Shown here in pieces: positions 1-10,958 of a DNA stretch of 64,000 nucleotides. The translations under genes were made by a program, and so were the position numbers. This DNA comes from Alopecurus myosuroides (lineage: Eukaryota > Streptophyta > Magnoliopsida > Poales > Poaceae), in the NCBI GenBank assembly GCA_028641055.1, contig CM054059.1, positions 44,466,477 to 44,530,476 on the forward strand, in the 5' to 3' direction. The notes beneath the pieces are model-generated. The model searched no databases, was not told the origin of the DNA, and worked only from the letters and a program-made list of their open reading frames with translations. Position 1 is the first letter of the stretch. Each line of letters starts with the position of its first letter.

Positions 1-794
1 CCTTCCACCGCATGTTTCCGTCACTCGAGTGTAGGCAACGAGGAGGCATGAACCCACTATCTAGCATATAAACCCTCTCTTGGAGGTGAAAACAACTACA
101 TGGCCATGATAATCATAACACCGGAGAGCATTGAAAGAAAAGATTAAAAATCTCTACAAATATAAGTGAAACATCTCAGATTGACATGAACAAAATAATC
201 ATAATCTCATGGTTCATCGGATCCCAGCAAACACAACATGCACAGTTACACAACGGTGGTCTCGATCATGTGAGGCAGCTCCGGAGACTCTAAACATGGA
301 GGCATAGGGGAGAGAACAACAATCTAGCTACTTCTATGGACCCGTAGTCTCGAGATGAACTACTCACACATTTGTGCGGAGGTGATCATGGTGATGTAGA
401 GGCCTCCGATGACGACCCCCCTCTCTGGCAGGGTGCCAGAGCAGGACTCCAAAAGCCCTAGATTGGACTTTCAAGGTGACAGCGCCTCTATGTATGTTTC
501 ATGGAAAATAACTCTGTGCCCGTAATTTGTAGGGTTAAGGGAAATTTATGGCCGAAAAGGCGGTGTGACGTGGTGGCCAGTGCAGCCAGGGGCCCACTTG
601 CTGGAGCCAATGGAGGGGCCGCGCTTAGCACCCTCCTGGTGGCCCCATGGCACCCTGTCGGTTCTTGTTTGGACACCGCATTCGTTCTCGATAAAAAATG
701 ATCTCCATGGATTTTTAGCCCTTTCTGAGAATATTTCCGTAAGAACTCTTCTGAAATAGAAAAGCAATAGAAAAGAGCAACTGCCCTGGGGCAT
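1..794 (-). repeat. Element H 3' LTR, larger part (Athila-like)
   Basis: This is the body of a long Athila-like LTR read on the minus strand. It runs off the left edge of the window and is interrupted at 794 by a solo LTR. The stretch around 420-480 matches the opposite-end copy of the same LTR at 9241-9285 plus 38746-38790 base for base over long runs, which shows they are the two LTRs of one family or element. Small open frames here lie in LTR sequence and are not treated as genes. The family assignment rests on LTR pattern and primer-binding site, not on a database match. Confidence 0.75.
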
Positions 795-2207
795 TGATAC
801 GTCATAAACGTATCCTTAATTTCTGATGTTCCATGTTGTTTTCATGCCATATGCTACATGTTTTCCTTACACTTTATGTCATTTTTATCGATTTCCCGGG
901 ACTAACCTATTGACAAGATGCCACAGAGCCAGTTCCTGTTTTCTGTTGTTTTTAGTTTCAGAAAAGTTGTCCTGGAAATATTCTCAGAATTGGACGATTC
1001 AAAAGCCAGAAGTCTTAGAAGTCCCGAAGGGTCAACAAAGTCCCGAAGAGACCCAGAGGGGGGCCACAGTGTGGCCACACCATAGGGGGGCGTGGTTCCC
1101 CCGGCTGCGCCACCAGGTGGTGTGGGCCCCCTGGCCACCCACCGACATCGCCCTTTTGCCTATATATGCCCCCCGATGCATAAATCCTAAGGAAATCAGC
1201 CTTTTCCACCAAAAAATCCGTAACTCTACCGCCGCCGACAAGTTTCGGGGGACATAAATCTCTGTTCTGGCACCCTGACGGGACGGGGAACTGCCCTCAG
1301 AGCCATCTCCATCGAATCCACCGCCATCTTCATCGCCGTTGCTGTCTCCTATGATGAGGAGGGAGTAGTTCTCCCCTGGGGCTGAGGGCTCTACCGGTAG
1401 CTATGTGTTTCATCTCTCCCTCCCATGGTGTGATCGTTATGTGATCGTGAGCTTTGTAATCTAGTTGAATAAGTAGATGTTACTCTTCATCTGTTATGCT
1501 ACTCAAGTGGTTTTGTTATGAGATCTTCGTAAACACTTTGATCACGGAGTAAAGGTGAAAGTGTGTGCACCGTGTGGTTTAGCATGATATTAATATCTTG
1601 TGTTGGATGACCCTATGAAATTGTGGTGATTGTCTAGTACCTGCTAGGGCGCTCATAGTGACAGCGTGGGGTTAACTAGACATGGGAATACGACTTTGAG
1701 GAGTGCTTTTCGCAGCCCTACGCAATGAATTGGTGTTTGTTATTCAACCGGAGAGTGTTTCAGAGTAGCATAGTGAAGAGAGATATTTATGTATTCAATT
1801 ATGTTATCATTGTTGAGAGTGTACACTAGTGAAAGTAGGATCCCTAGGCTTGTTTCTAAGCATTGAAACACCGTTTACAACCTGTTCTGCTACATGTTTG
1901 CTTGCTGCCATTTTTATTTCAGATTGCTATTATCACTTATAAACACCCATATTACTTGTATTTTACTCTCTCTTCGCCGAACTAGTGCACCTATACAACT
2001 GACAATTGTATTAGGTGTGTTGGGGACACAAGAGACTTCTTGTATCGTAATTGCAGGGTTTCTTGAGAGGGATACCTTTGACCTCTACCTCCCCGAGTTC
2101 GATAAACCTTGGGTAATCCACTTAAGGGAAACTTGCTGCTGTTCTACAAACCTCTGCAGTTGGAGGCCCAACACTGTCTACAAGAATAAAAGCGTGCATA
2201 GACATCA
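795..2207 (+). mobile_element. Solo LTR inserted in the H LTR (TSD GGCAT)
   Basis: A 1413-bp sequence begins TGATACGTCATAAACG, ends GACATCA and is flanked on both sides by GGCAT (790-794 and 2208-2212). Removing it rejoins the H LTR cleanly. It has no internal domain, primer-binding site or polypurine tract, so it is a solo LTR left by recombination between the two LTRs of a former full element. It belongs to the same broad Athila-like LTR group as its host but is in the opposite orientation. Confidence 0.85.
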
Positions 2208-2212
2208 GGCAT

Positions 2213-2336
2213 CTTGTTAATAGGCTAGTCTGCGAAAACATCCGGAAAACGTAAGAAAACATGTGGAAAACAAAAGGTATTGTGTAAAAAACAAGCATGA
2301 AACGACAAAAATCATAGATGCGTTTGCAACGTATCA
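2213..2336 (-). repeat. Element H 3' LTR, 5' terminal part
   Basis: This is the continuation of the H LTR after the solo-LTR insertion. On the minus strand the LTR begins TGATACGTTGC at 2336. It is immediately preceded (2337 onward on the plus strand) by a purine-rich tract ending GCTTGGGGATGC, as expected of a polypurine tract next to a 3' LTR. That orients H on the minus strand, with its 3' LTR at the left. Confidence 0.75.
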
Positions 2337-4930
2337 GCATCCCCAAGCTTAACTCCTGCTCGTCATCGAGTAAGTAAGTGATAACAAAATAAAATTTGAA
2401 GTGACATGAAGCCAACATAAATCTTGATCAACGTTATGTAAAAGCATTGTAAGATGAGATCAAAGTACTTTAACAAATGCATGATAAGCATTATCTCAGC
2501 TGATGTAAACTTAGCAACCATGTTGCATATGAAAACAAACAAAAACAAAAGAAATTGAACAATGGAACATTGAAAGCGATATGTTTGTTTCAATCATAAA
2601 GAAAAATGTAATATAGTGGTATCCAGCTAGTTCTTCGTGTGGTAGTAAAACATAAGTGCCAGAACACCTTCAAAGTTTAAATGGTGACTGGGTACAAATA
2701 ATTTGAGAGCAAGAAATACCACAATAATGAATCAATCAAAAATAAATTTTGGGACTATGCACATATACCCAGAATGACAATTTTGCTCTCTTAGCTGGAG
2801 CATAAAGTGAGAAGATGAAGACTCAACATAAAAGTAAAGAAAGACCCTTCGCAGAGGGAAGCAGGGATTACTCATGTGCTAGAGCTTTTTATTTGATAAA
2901 CAAAGGTATTGAAAACAATTTTGATAGAGGTGTATGTCTATGTCAACAAATGGTATTAAAAAACTTATCATAACCCATGTCAAGAAAAGTGTTTAGACTT
3001 TTGAGAGCGGTTTCCATTGATTTATGAATTGGCACTTCGCCCCCACCTTTCTTTCACAAACCAGGGCTAGCCGTGTTCACGGGTACCCAAGAGCTTTCAT
3101 CAAACCATGGGGAAGTGCCTTTTTGTTATTATTTGGCACCAGCTCTTTGCGAATTTAGATGAGCACAAATTCCATACTCATCGGGTGAAATAGAGAAGAA
3201 GAACTTTTCTTGACACAAACCATAATAAACTTTAAACTACTTCCTCATGAGCTAAATGAAGAACACAAACCAGGTTAATAATTTTGAAGGTTTAAAGGTC
3301 GCACACGAGAAATTTACTTGTAGTGGAGATTAAATACCACATATAGGTAGATATGGTGGACACATTTGGCAAACTTTGGTTTTTGGGAGTTGAATGGACG
3401 AGTAGAGCTCATACTCAGTACAGGTGAAGGCTAGCAAAAGACTAAGAGCGACCAAATAAGAGAGCATTAATGGTCATAATCATGCATAGTGACAAAACAT
3501 CATTAATCAAAGCATGAAGTGATATTACAAGTCAAAAACTAAATGATCATCAAGGCTAGAGGTGACTTTTTTGGTATTCATAACATTGTGTGAGCATGCG
3601 TTAAGTCAATCCAGAGAAATCATTCAAAGGCTTCAATATGAGGAAACAACACATGATTTAATTCAATGGCACATTAAGCACTCTCAGATATTTGAGACTA
3701 GTCATAATACATCATAAACAACTAAACACACAATTAAAATAACATCTAACATGACATTCCAAATCCTAAGCCACAGTCAAAACAAGATTCCTATTGCCCC
3801 ACTATAAGCATGCACCAATTTACTCTTCTCCAACACCAATCAACTTATTCGAAACAACTCTCGAAGAAAATAATCATCAAAGACCAGAGATATAATCAAA
3901 TATAACTTAATAAAACAAATAACCTATGAACAAAATTCGAGTGAAAAACAAGAGCTAAACGCAGTATTAGTAAAACTAAACACTCACAGAACAATAAGAG
4001 TGAAAATTAGAGTGTTCTAGGCAATGAAAACAGAGTGTGTCTCTCCCAAAATAAAAGTTCTAGGATCCAACCAAAATTTACAGCAAAGAAAACAAATCAA
4101 ACTGAAATCAAAATAAAATGACACTCCAAGAATAACACATATTATGTGAAGCAATAAAAATATAGTGTTTTGGAAGAAACCTGTTATTTTTGTTGATGAA
4201 GAAAGGGATGTCTCGGGCATCCCCAAGCTTTGATGACCGTACTTCTTGGATTTGTCTTGGGGTGACATGGGAATCCCCAAGCTTGATCTTTTTTCCATAC
4301 TTCATCTCATCACATCATTCTTCTCACCCTACACTTGAAAACTTCCTCCACCTAAAACTTCTCACAATCTTCATTAACAAAGTTAATGTAATAAAAAAAA
4401 TCCACTTGGTTGAGTTTAAAAACAAGTCGCACACTCCATTTAAAATATAATCTACTGTCACAACTTATTAAAAATCTCTTCCCCTTAAAAGAACACCAAA
4501 ATAAAGAGATCAAGACGCAAATGCAAATATTGGCAGAAATCTGTCAAAACAGAACATCGGTAAAGATGATTTTTTTCGAAAAATTTTTATTGCTCAAATG
4601 AAAAAGTGAGAATCTAACGAAACTTAGATAACAACCTGGGGAATGTGTCTATTTTTCTTAAAATCCATTCGACGTTCTGGCTAAGAGAGATGAGTTTTTT
4701 GGTAACAACTTAGAAATCTGTTTCAGAAAAGTAACTTCCCCAAATCGCACTACCTCTCTATTAGAGGTTACTCTTGGCACAAAAACGAAATAAAAAGGAT
4801 AAGGAGCGGTTGCTATAGAGTTAACAACTTCCAAGACTCAAAAATAACAAAAGAAATCATAAGAAAACATAAAAATAACAAAGGAAAACAAAGTGGGTTG
4901 CCTCCCACAAGCGCTTTTCTTTATAGCCTT
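2337..4930 (-). other. Element H internal region, non-coding 3' part
   Basis: About 2.6 kb of AT-rich sequence lies between the H 3' LTR and the degenerate H reading frames. No open frame of convincing length or recognisable domain is present on either strand. The polypurine tract sits at its left end (2337-2350). Athila-like elements usually have a long non-coding stretch before the 3' LTR, which fits. The phrase 'catccccaagctt' recurs near 2338, 4217 and 4271, suggesting polypurine-like repeats inside this region. Confidence 0.6.
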
Positions 4931-6285
4931 TTAGCTAGGTATAGTAATTTCGAAGATGCTCACATAAAAATATGAATTGAAGAGAAATAAGAGAGCATCA
5001 AAAATAAAATACAAAGAACATTTAAGTCTAACCCACTTCCTATGCATAGGAATCTTGTAAAGAAATAAATCAAAGAAGCACAAAGAAACTAGCGTAGGAG
5101 GAAAAAACAAGAACAACTTCCAAACTTTCAACGTAAAGAGAGGTGTTTTAGTAACATGAAAATTCCTACAACCGTATTTTCCTCTCTCATAATAATTTTT
5201 GATAATATCATGAGCAAACTCAACAATATATCTATCACACAAAGCATGTTTGTCGTGATCTAGAAGCACATAATTCATAGCAAGCTCCAAAATAGTGGGA
5301 TCAAAATTTAAAATCATGACCTCTTCCAACCCACTTTTAGTAATATTATAACAAGATGATTGATCAGTCTCCAAAGGTATGGGATTCTTTCTAGTTAAAG
5401 TCAAGACCTCTCCAATCCCAATTTCAATAGCATTATAATTTATATTATTAAGTAACATAGGACCAGCATTATCATATAAATTTTCCAAACAAATTTCCTC
5501 ATTATGATGTATATCAATAGTAGTAGAGAATATAGGATTATCATAAGATTTATCAAAGTAGCAAGGATTATCATAAATAACAGTAGAAACATCACTTCCA
5601 CACGTTTCATAGTACCATCATGGTCACAAGTATAGCAAGTATCAATTTAATCAAAAATGGATATTTCAAAAGAATCAATAGGATCATCACATTCATAAAT
5701 ATAGCACTCATCCTCCTTTTGTAAGCATGGAGGGCAATCAAATAATGTATTAGTTAAAGATTTACTCTCATTAGAAGGTAGACATGGGTAGCAAATCCAT
5801 TCTTACTCCTTTTGTTCATCACTCTCCTCCTCTTTTTAATCCAATGAGTTTCCAAATCCAGCAATTTCTTCTTCCATAGGCTCTTGCAAAATGTGGGTGT
5901 CCTCTTGTGAGGGAAGGAGTTTCTCTTTATAATCAATGATATACTCATTATTGCTGAAATTTTCTAGACAGAAATTAAGAATGAAAGAGCCTGTAAATTT
6001 AAGTCCTTTAGGCGCAATAAAAGTTTCATAATTCTCAGCCATAAAGGAATCTATCTCAGAAGCTGCCATAAATGTAATAGATTGTTGTACTTATTCAACT
6101 CCTAGATGAGTATATAAATGTCTATCATGTTGTTCAGAGCAACAATTCAGTTCAAGCAAAAGTTTAGCAATCTCACTCAACTTTTTTAGCATGCCTCTCA
6201 ATATTTTTCCTTCTTTTGATTCTATATATTTTATATATAATTCTATAGCCTCCATTAGCATACATGCTCTAGTAAGTTCTTCCAT
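4931..6285 (-). pseudogene. Degenerate reading frames of the non-autonomous H element
   Basis: Three minus-strand fragments in order (6285-6091, 6069-5836, 5488-4931) look like pieces of one broken coding region. The last contains a basic segment (MHRKWVRLKC) followed by a hydrophobic, phenylalanine-rich tail. The first is a helical, charged peptide starting MEELTRACMLM. I recognise this combination as a recurring open region of abundant gypsy-type elements in pooid grasses, but I cannot assign a biochemical function. There is no gag zinc knuckle, protease, reverse transcriptase or integrase anywhere in H, so the element could not move on its own. Stops and frame changes separate the fragments. 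Confidence 0.5.
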
Positions 6286-6443
6286 AGCAAAAGCATTAAA
6301 GCAAGTAAAAGACTAGAAACTATAGAACTAATTTTTGTTTTGTTTTTGATAAAGAGAAAACAAGACTAAACAAAAGTAAACGAAGCAAGAACAAAACAAA
6401 AGAAAGTGGAAGTGTGAGACTCCCCTTGCAGCAAGCTAGAAGT

Positions 6444-6460
6444 CCGCAGAAATGGCGCCA
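6444..6460 (-). promoter_or_regulatory. Primer-binding site of element H
   Basis: On the minus strand, TGGCGCCATTTCTGC begins 12 bases after the H 5' LTR terminus (TGATG at 6472 is the plus-strand view of LTR end CATCA). TGGCGCC at this position resembles the tRNA-Asp-type primer site of Athila-like elements, which is intact at 8104. Here it diverges after the first seven bases, so the match is partial. Confidence 0.5.
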
Positions 6461-6471
6461 GAAAAAGTACT

Positions 6472-6481
6472 TGATGCTGAC
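6472..6481 (-). repeat. Ten-base remnant of the H 5' LTR terminus
   Basis: The plus strand reads TGATGCTGAC, the inverted 3' terminus of the H 5' LTR. The remainder of this LTR resumes near 8230 because element I inserted 10 bases from the LTR edge. Confidence 0.5.
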
Positions 6482-8093
6482 TGATACATCTCCAACGTAT
6501 CTATAATTTCTAATGCTCCATGATAATATTATGCCAATTGCTACATGTTTTCTCCCTTCTTTATGCAATTTTTATCGATTTTCCGGACTAACCTATTGAA
6601 AAGATGCCACAGAGCCAGTTCCCTGTTTTCTGCTGTTTTTAGTTTCAGAAAAGTTGTTCTGGAAATATTCTCGGAATTGGAAAATTTTCAGAAAAGTTCC
6701 ACAGATCCTGGAAGTCCTATTTTCCCCGGAAGTATCCAGAAGACCGAAGAGGAGTCGAAGAGGGGCACCAGGGTGACCACACCATGGGGTGGCGCGTCTC
6801 CCCTTGGCTGCGCCAGGGGGGTGTGGGCCCCTAAGGCTCCACCGCCTCTGCCCTTTCGCCTATTTATTCCCACCGAATGGAAAACCCTAGACACCTGATC
6901 AAATTTCCCCGAAAAGTTCCACAACCTCCGTCATCGTCAACCCTAGATCAGGGGGGTTCTGAAGCTGTCTCCTGGCACCCTGCCGGAGAGGAGATCATCA
7001 CCAGAGGCTTCTACATCACCATGCCCACCTCTGGAGTGATGCGTGAGTAGTTAATCCTTGGATTACGGGTCCATAGAAGTAGCTAGATGGTTGTCTTCTC
7101 CTCCTACGCCTCAATGTTTAGATCTCGTGAGCTGCCTAACATGATCGAGATTGTTCTTATGTAACTCTATGTGCTGTGTTTGCTGTGATCCGATGAATAT
7201 TGAACTTGCGCCAAGTTGATTATAGTCTTTTATTGCATATGTTATTTGTGATCTTGCATGCTTTCCTTTGCTAGTGGTTGCTCTGGCCAAGTAGTTGCTA
7301 GTGACTCCAAGAGGGAGTATTTATGCTTGATAGTGGGTTCATGTCTCCTTTTCGCCTATGGTCGAGTGATAGAAACGTGACGGGGGAGGATGTGCTGTTG
7401 CCACTAGGGAGAAAACAACGGTGTGAGTGCCCGCGTGTATAATCATTGCTTACATTACACACATTGCTTAATGCGATTACCTGTTGCTTGCAACTTAATA
7501 CCTAAGGGGGTTCGGATGATAACCTGAGGGTGGATTATTAGTCATAGATGCAGTTGGATTACAGTCTATGTATATTGTTGTAATGCCCGCACTAAATATC
7601 ATAGTAGTCATCATGTCATTGATGTGCACTACGGTGCAACCTTTATTTGTCAATTGCCTAGCTGTAATTTGTTCACCCAGCATGCTATATTTTATGGAGA
7701 GACACCACTAGTGAACCTATGAAACCCGGTCCATTTTCTTGCACTGTTAAACAAACCACTACAATTTCCTGCTTTCTTTACTTACTGCAAGCATACATTA
7801 TTTTCCACACTATACGTCTAATCTTTGTTTTCAGCAAGCCCGCTGAGATTGACAACCTCACTGTACCGTTGGGACAAAATATTTTGGTTGTGTTGTGTGC
7901 AGGTTCCGCATTGTTGCTGACACCAGTGAGCCACCACCACCTTCAGTGGCATCAACCTTCCAAAGATCCTCTTTCTCCTACTGGATTGATAACCTTCGCT
8001 CTTAACTAAGGGGAATTCTTACTGCTGCACTCATCATACCCTCCTCTTGGGGTTCCCATCACGCTATCAAGGTATCATTGAGGCGTAGCATCA
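6482..8093 (+). repeat. Element I 5' LTR (Athila-like, plus strand)
   Basis: The LTR starts TGATACATCTCC, ends GTAGCATCA and is followed after a short spacer by a tRNA-type primer-binding site, so it is a 5' LTR of a plus-strand element. It is the same LTR family as H and lies tail to tail with the minus-strand H LTR at about 8230-9285, forming a long inverted repeat. Its own 3' LTR and coding region are missing. Confidence 0.75.
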
Positions 8094-8103
8094 AGGAAAT
8101 TTT

Positions 8104-8121
8104 TGGCGCCGTTGCCGGGGA
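8104..8121 (+). promoter_or_regulatory. Primer-binding site of element I (tRNA-Asp type)
   Basis: TGGCGCCGTTGCCGGGGA lies 10 bases after the LTR end. As I recall it, this is the complement of the 3' end of plant tRNA-Asp, the usual primer of Athila-like and related grass elements. Here it is a priming site, not a tRNA gene. Confidence 0.8.
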
Positions 8122-8229
8122 CTTAATCATCATCAAGAAGTCTCCCCATCAAGGCACCATCAATAGCAACACTGACGTGATCACAGGCTTGTTGGGAGAC
8201 CCCCAAGCGGAAGGTCAGATGTAGTCCAG
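8122..8229 (+). other. Leader remnant of element I
   Basis: About 100 bases of untranslated leader follow the primer-binding site before the sequence changes to minus-strand H LTR. The right boundary is approximate. No gag frame is present, so everything downstream in element I has been deleted. Confidence 0.4.
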
Positions 8230-9285
8230 TGTAAATTTTCCCCCAGTGTGGAACCAGAGTTTACCGAACTAGTAGAACTTATAGTCTTGAAGAAGGTTAC
8301 TTCTATCAACGGAGCCATTTATCGATGTTGGCCAAGCCTAGAACCCGAACACAAGCACAAACTCTCTCTTGCCCCAACTTTCCGGAAGGTTGTCAATTTT
8401 CCGGTCTTGCTGAAAACAGGAGAATTAAACTTATAGAGTCTTGTAGAGTAATAAAAGTAAGAACAAAACAACGAGGAAACAATGATTAAAAGTACTTAAA
8501 ATAAGGTTACAATATGAGAAAAATAGGACCGGGGGCCATAGGTTCACTAGTGGTGTCTCTCCAAAGAAAACAAACATGCTGGGTGAACAAATTACAGCTG
8601 GGCAATTGAAAAATCATGAACGTATAACAATACTATTATGACGAGATAAAGTTCATGAGTTCTAACATTGTAGGCATTACGTCAAGGCATATGAACCTCT
8701 ATACAACATGCATCCATATCTAAAAGTCCACCTCAAGAGAGCTATCCAGCCAATCCCTTGGTATTAAGTTGCATCAACAAAGTGATTGCTATGTGTGCAA
8801 GAGACAAATGCATTAAGATCAATAGGTAATGTAAGTAGTGATTCTCATCCGTAGACAAGAGCACCGCTGTTTTCTCCCTAGTGGAAACATCACATCCTCC
8901 CTCCACACGTTTTTGACACTCGAGCGCAGGCAACAAGGAGGCATGAAACACTAGAGAGAATTGCAAGACAAGAATAAAACTCTCTACAAATATAAGTCAA
9001 GCATCTCAGATTGAGATGAATAAAATAATTATAATCTCATGGTTCATCGGATCCTAGCAAACACAACATGCACAATTAAATAACGGTGGTCTCGATCATG
9101 TGAGGCAGCTCACGAGACCCTAAACATGGAGAGAAAGCGGAGTGAACAACCATATTGATACTGCTATGGACCCATAGTCCCGAGATGAACTACTCACGCA
9201 TCTTTCCGGAGGCGATCATGGCGATATAGAGGCCTCCGGTGACGACCCCCCTCTCCGGCAGGGTGCCAGAGCAGGACTCGAGAAG
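8230..9285 (-). repeat. Element H 5' LTR, left part
   Basis: This is minus-strand LTR sequence. The reverse complement of 8526-9275 aligns with the plus-strand I LTR at roughly 6960-7725. It is cut at 9285 by element A, and the same LTR continues at 38751. The left limit near 8230 is judged from LTR-like text in reverse orientation and is uncertain. The last five bases, AGAAG (9281-9285), are the target-site duplication of element A. Confidence 0.65.
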
Positions 9286-9756
9286 TGTCGTGGGATAATC
9301 ACGGCAGACGTTACCGGGGGTAACTTGTCTTGGGGCAAATTGACTCTGGTGTTTGGGAGAGGGTTTAGCTCAAGGGAAACCATGGTGATATGCGATCTGG
9401 TAGCCGGCAATCAAGTCGCCGAGTCTCCGATCTGAATATATTATATCAACTCTCGTGTTACAAGGGATACTCGATATCTCGCAATCTCTATCTCGTAGTC
9501 TTGTGTATCCTAACCCTAGGGACCGGTTTATATAGTACCCAGATCCCCTGGCTTACTATCCAAGGCGTGTTCGGAGTCCTACCCGGACACTACTTACAAA
9601 CCCTAAACTTCCTTATCAGAACCCACAATCCGGGTTACGAGGCCTATACTCCTGGGCCTTCTAGAAGCTCCTTTTCCCTAAGTCGGGTCTTGTGTAGTGT
9701 CCTTTGGGCCGAATTACACCTTGGTATTAGCATACCGGGTTATCATCCCTCCATCA
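9286..9756 (-). repeat. Element A 3' LTR
   Basis: This is the downstream LTR of minus-strand element A, 471 bp, with TG...CA ends and the internal polypurine tract (minus-strand CTGGGGACTAC) abutting it at 9757-9767. It contains a copy of the LTR-encoded start of gag (minus-strand frame from 9383), which is not expressed as gag here. A TATA-like motif on the minus strand (ACTATATAAACC) lies near 9525-9537. Confidence 0.92.
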
Positions 9757-10143
9757 GTAGTCCCCAGAATAGCTTGGGCTTCACGGGATCCTCCTTGAAG
9801 CGCACGCTATTCCCTGCAAAAATAATAAACACAAAAGTTCCCGGAGACCGGGTTAGGTTGCTTTAATAAACAGCTAGGCCTTACTCCATTGGTGGTCCAT
9901 ATAATAACCCGGTTCTCTCTGAGTCCATCTTTATTTCTCCGGGTCAATGTTCCGAGGAAAATGCAGAAGACCCGGCTTATTTCACTCGTTAATTGATCCG
10001 GATATCACGGAAGAGATTTGCTTCCTATCCATTCCGGATATCTCGTCCCAGCACTTAACGCGTATCCCAAAATATCAGGACGGGTATCCCTTATCCCGAA
10101 ATTTTCGGTTCCCGCTCGCCGGCCTAGGTTTCCCCACCCGTAC

Positions 10144-10154
10144 CTATAAATAGG
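10144..10154 (+). promoter_or_regulatory. TATA box of the antisense gene in element A
   Basis: CTATAAATAGG stands about 270 bases before a leader splice donor and about 800 bases before the first codon of the antisense gene. The same CTATAAATA core occurs before the equivalent genes in elements B (33093-33106, minus) and C (TATAAATA near 47484), which supports function. The likely transcript start is about 30 bases downstream. Confidence 0.65.
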
Positions 10155-10958
10155 TGCCTAGTGGGTGACCTAAACCTAACGGCTCATTCCTTCCTCCTTC
10201 TTCTTCCTCACCGACGCCCTCTCACTCGAGCTCGCACAACACCGCCACGGAGACCTCGGGCACACCGCTGGAGCAGAGCCGCCGCCAGCTGCGCTCTTCC
10301 ACGGTTCGCCCCGCGCCGCCGCCAGTCTCCGCCGCCGCGCCCTCGACCTGCCCGCCGGGAGTCGCAAGGGGACACCACGACTGCGCCATCTGCCGCCGTC
10401 GCGCCCTTCTCCAATCCACACCGGTAAGCTCCTTACTTCCATTAATTTAGCTTCTAATTTTTCCGTTTGATCTAGATTGGATCTAGGTCCGCCCGCGGGC
10501 CATTTCTCGCCTCACGCCGAATTAGATCATTTAACCCCACTATAGTTCGTACAATTGCTCGATAGTTGATCCCGCAGCACTCTCCTATGGCTCGTAATCG
10601 TTAATTTCTCCGCGAAATCATCCGTAAAATTTCCAATCCAGATGTAATTCGCCCAAATTTCCGCGGCTGTTCTTCGATACCCGGATAGATCACCACTTCC
10701 GGTTCTTTTATTCATACTATAGATAAACAGGCAATCAACCTCTTTTTAGAATTGCTCGCTGATACTTCGATGTTCCATAATTTCTGTACTGCTCGTCAAT
10801 ACCCGGATAGTTTGTAATTTTCGTTCTGTCTAGTGATACTCGGACAATTCATAGTTTCCATGCCTCTTACTGATGCTGCTTGTGAATATTCGGATAGCTC
10901 ATAATTCCCGGGTCTTAATGCTTTGTACTCTTTGCCTTGTATTTTGCAGACTGAGCAA
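10155..10958 (+). other. Leader exon and first intron of the antisense gene in element A
   Basis: The leader is GC-rich up to a GT donor at 10424 (CCG followed by GTAAGC). An intron then runs to the TTTTGCAG acceptor ending at 10949. The open frame 10161-10427 in the leader is arginine- and proline-rich from base composition and is treated as untranslated. The intron contains a degenerate tandem repeat (10754-10915). Confidence 0.5.
10754..10915 (+). repeat. Degenerate tandem repeat in the leader intron
   Basis: About four units of 37-48 bases share the pattern GCTCGTnAATACCCGGATAG followed by a T-rich TAATTTTC segment. They start near 10754, 10791, 10830 and 10878, and a related piece lies at 10675-10692. 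The units are diverged, and no function can be read from sequence alone. Confidence 0.5.

Noticed and set aside
8104..8121. tRNA gene
   Set aside because: The tRNA-like 18 bases are only the complement of a tRNA 3' end at a primer-binding site. No cloverleaf sequence surrounds it. The same applies to 22702, 38255, 50967 and 61381.
10161..10427. First coding exon of the antisense gene in A
   Set aside because: The frame is Arg/Pro-rich in several overlapping frames, as expected from GC-rich DNA, and has no counterpart in B, whose gene starts directly in the first exon.
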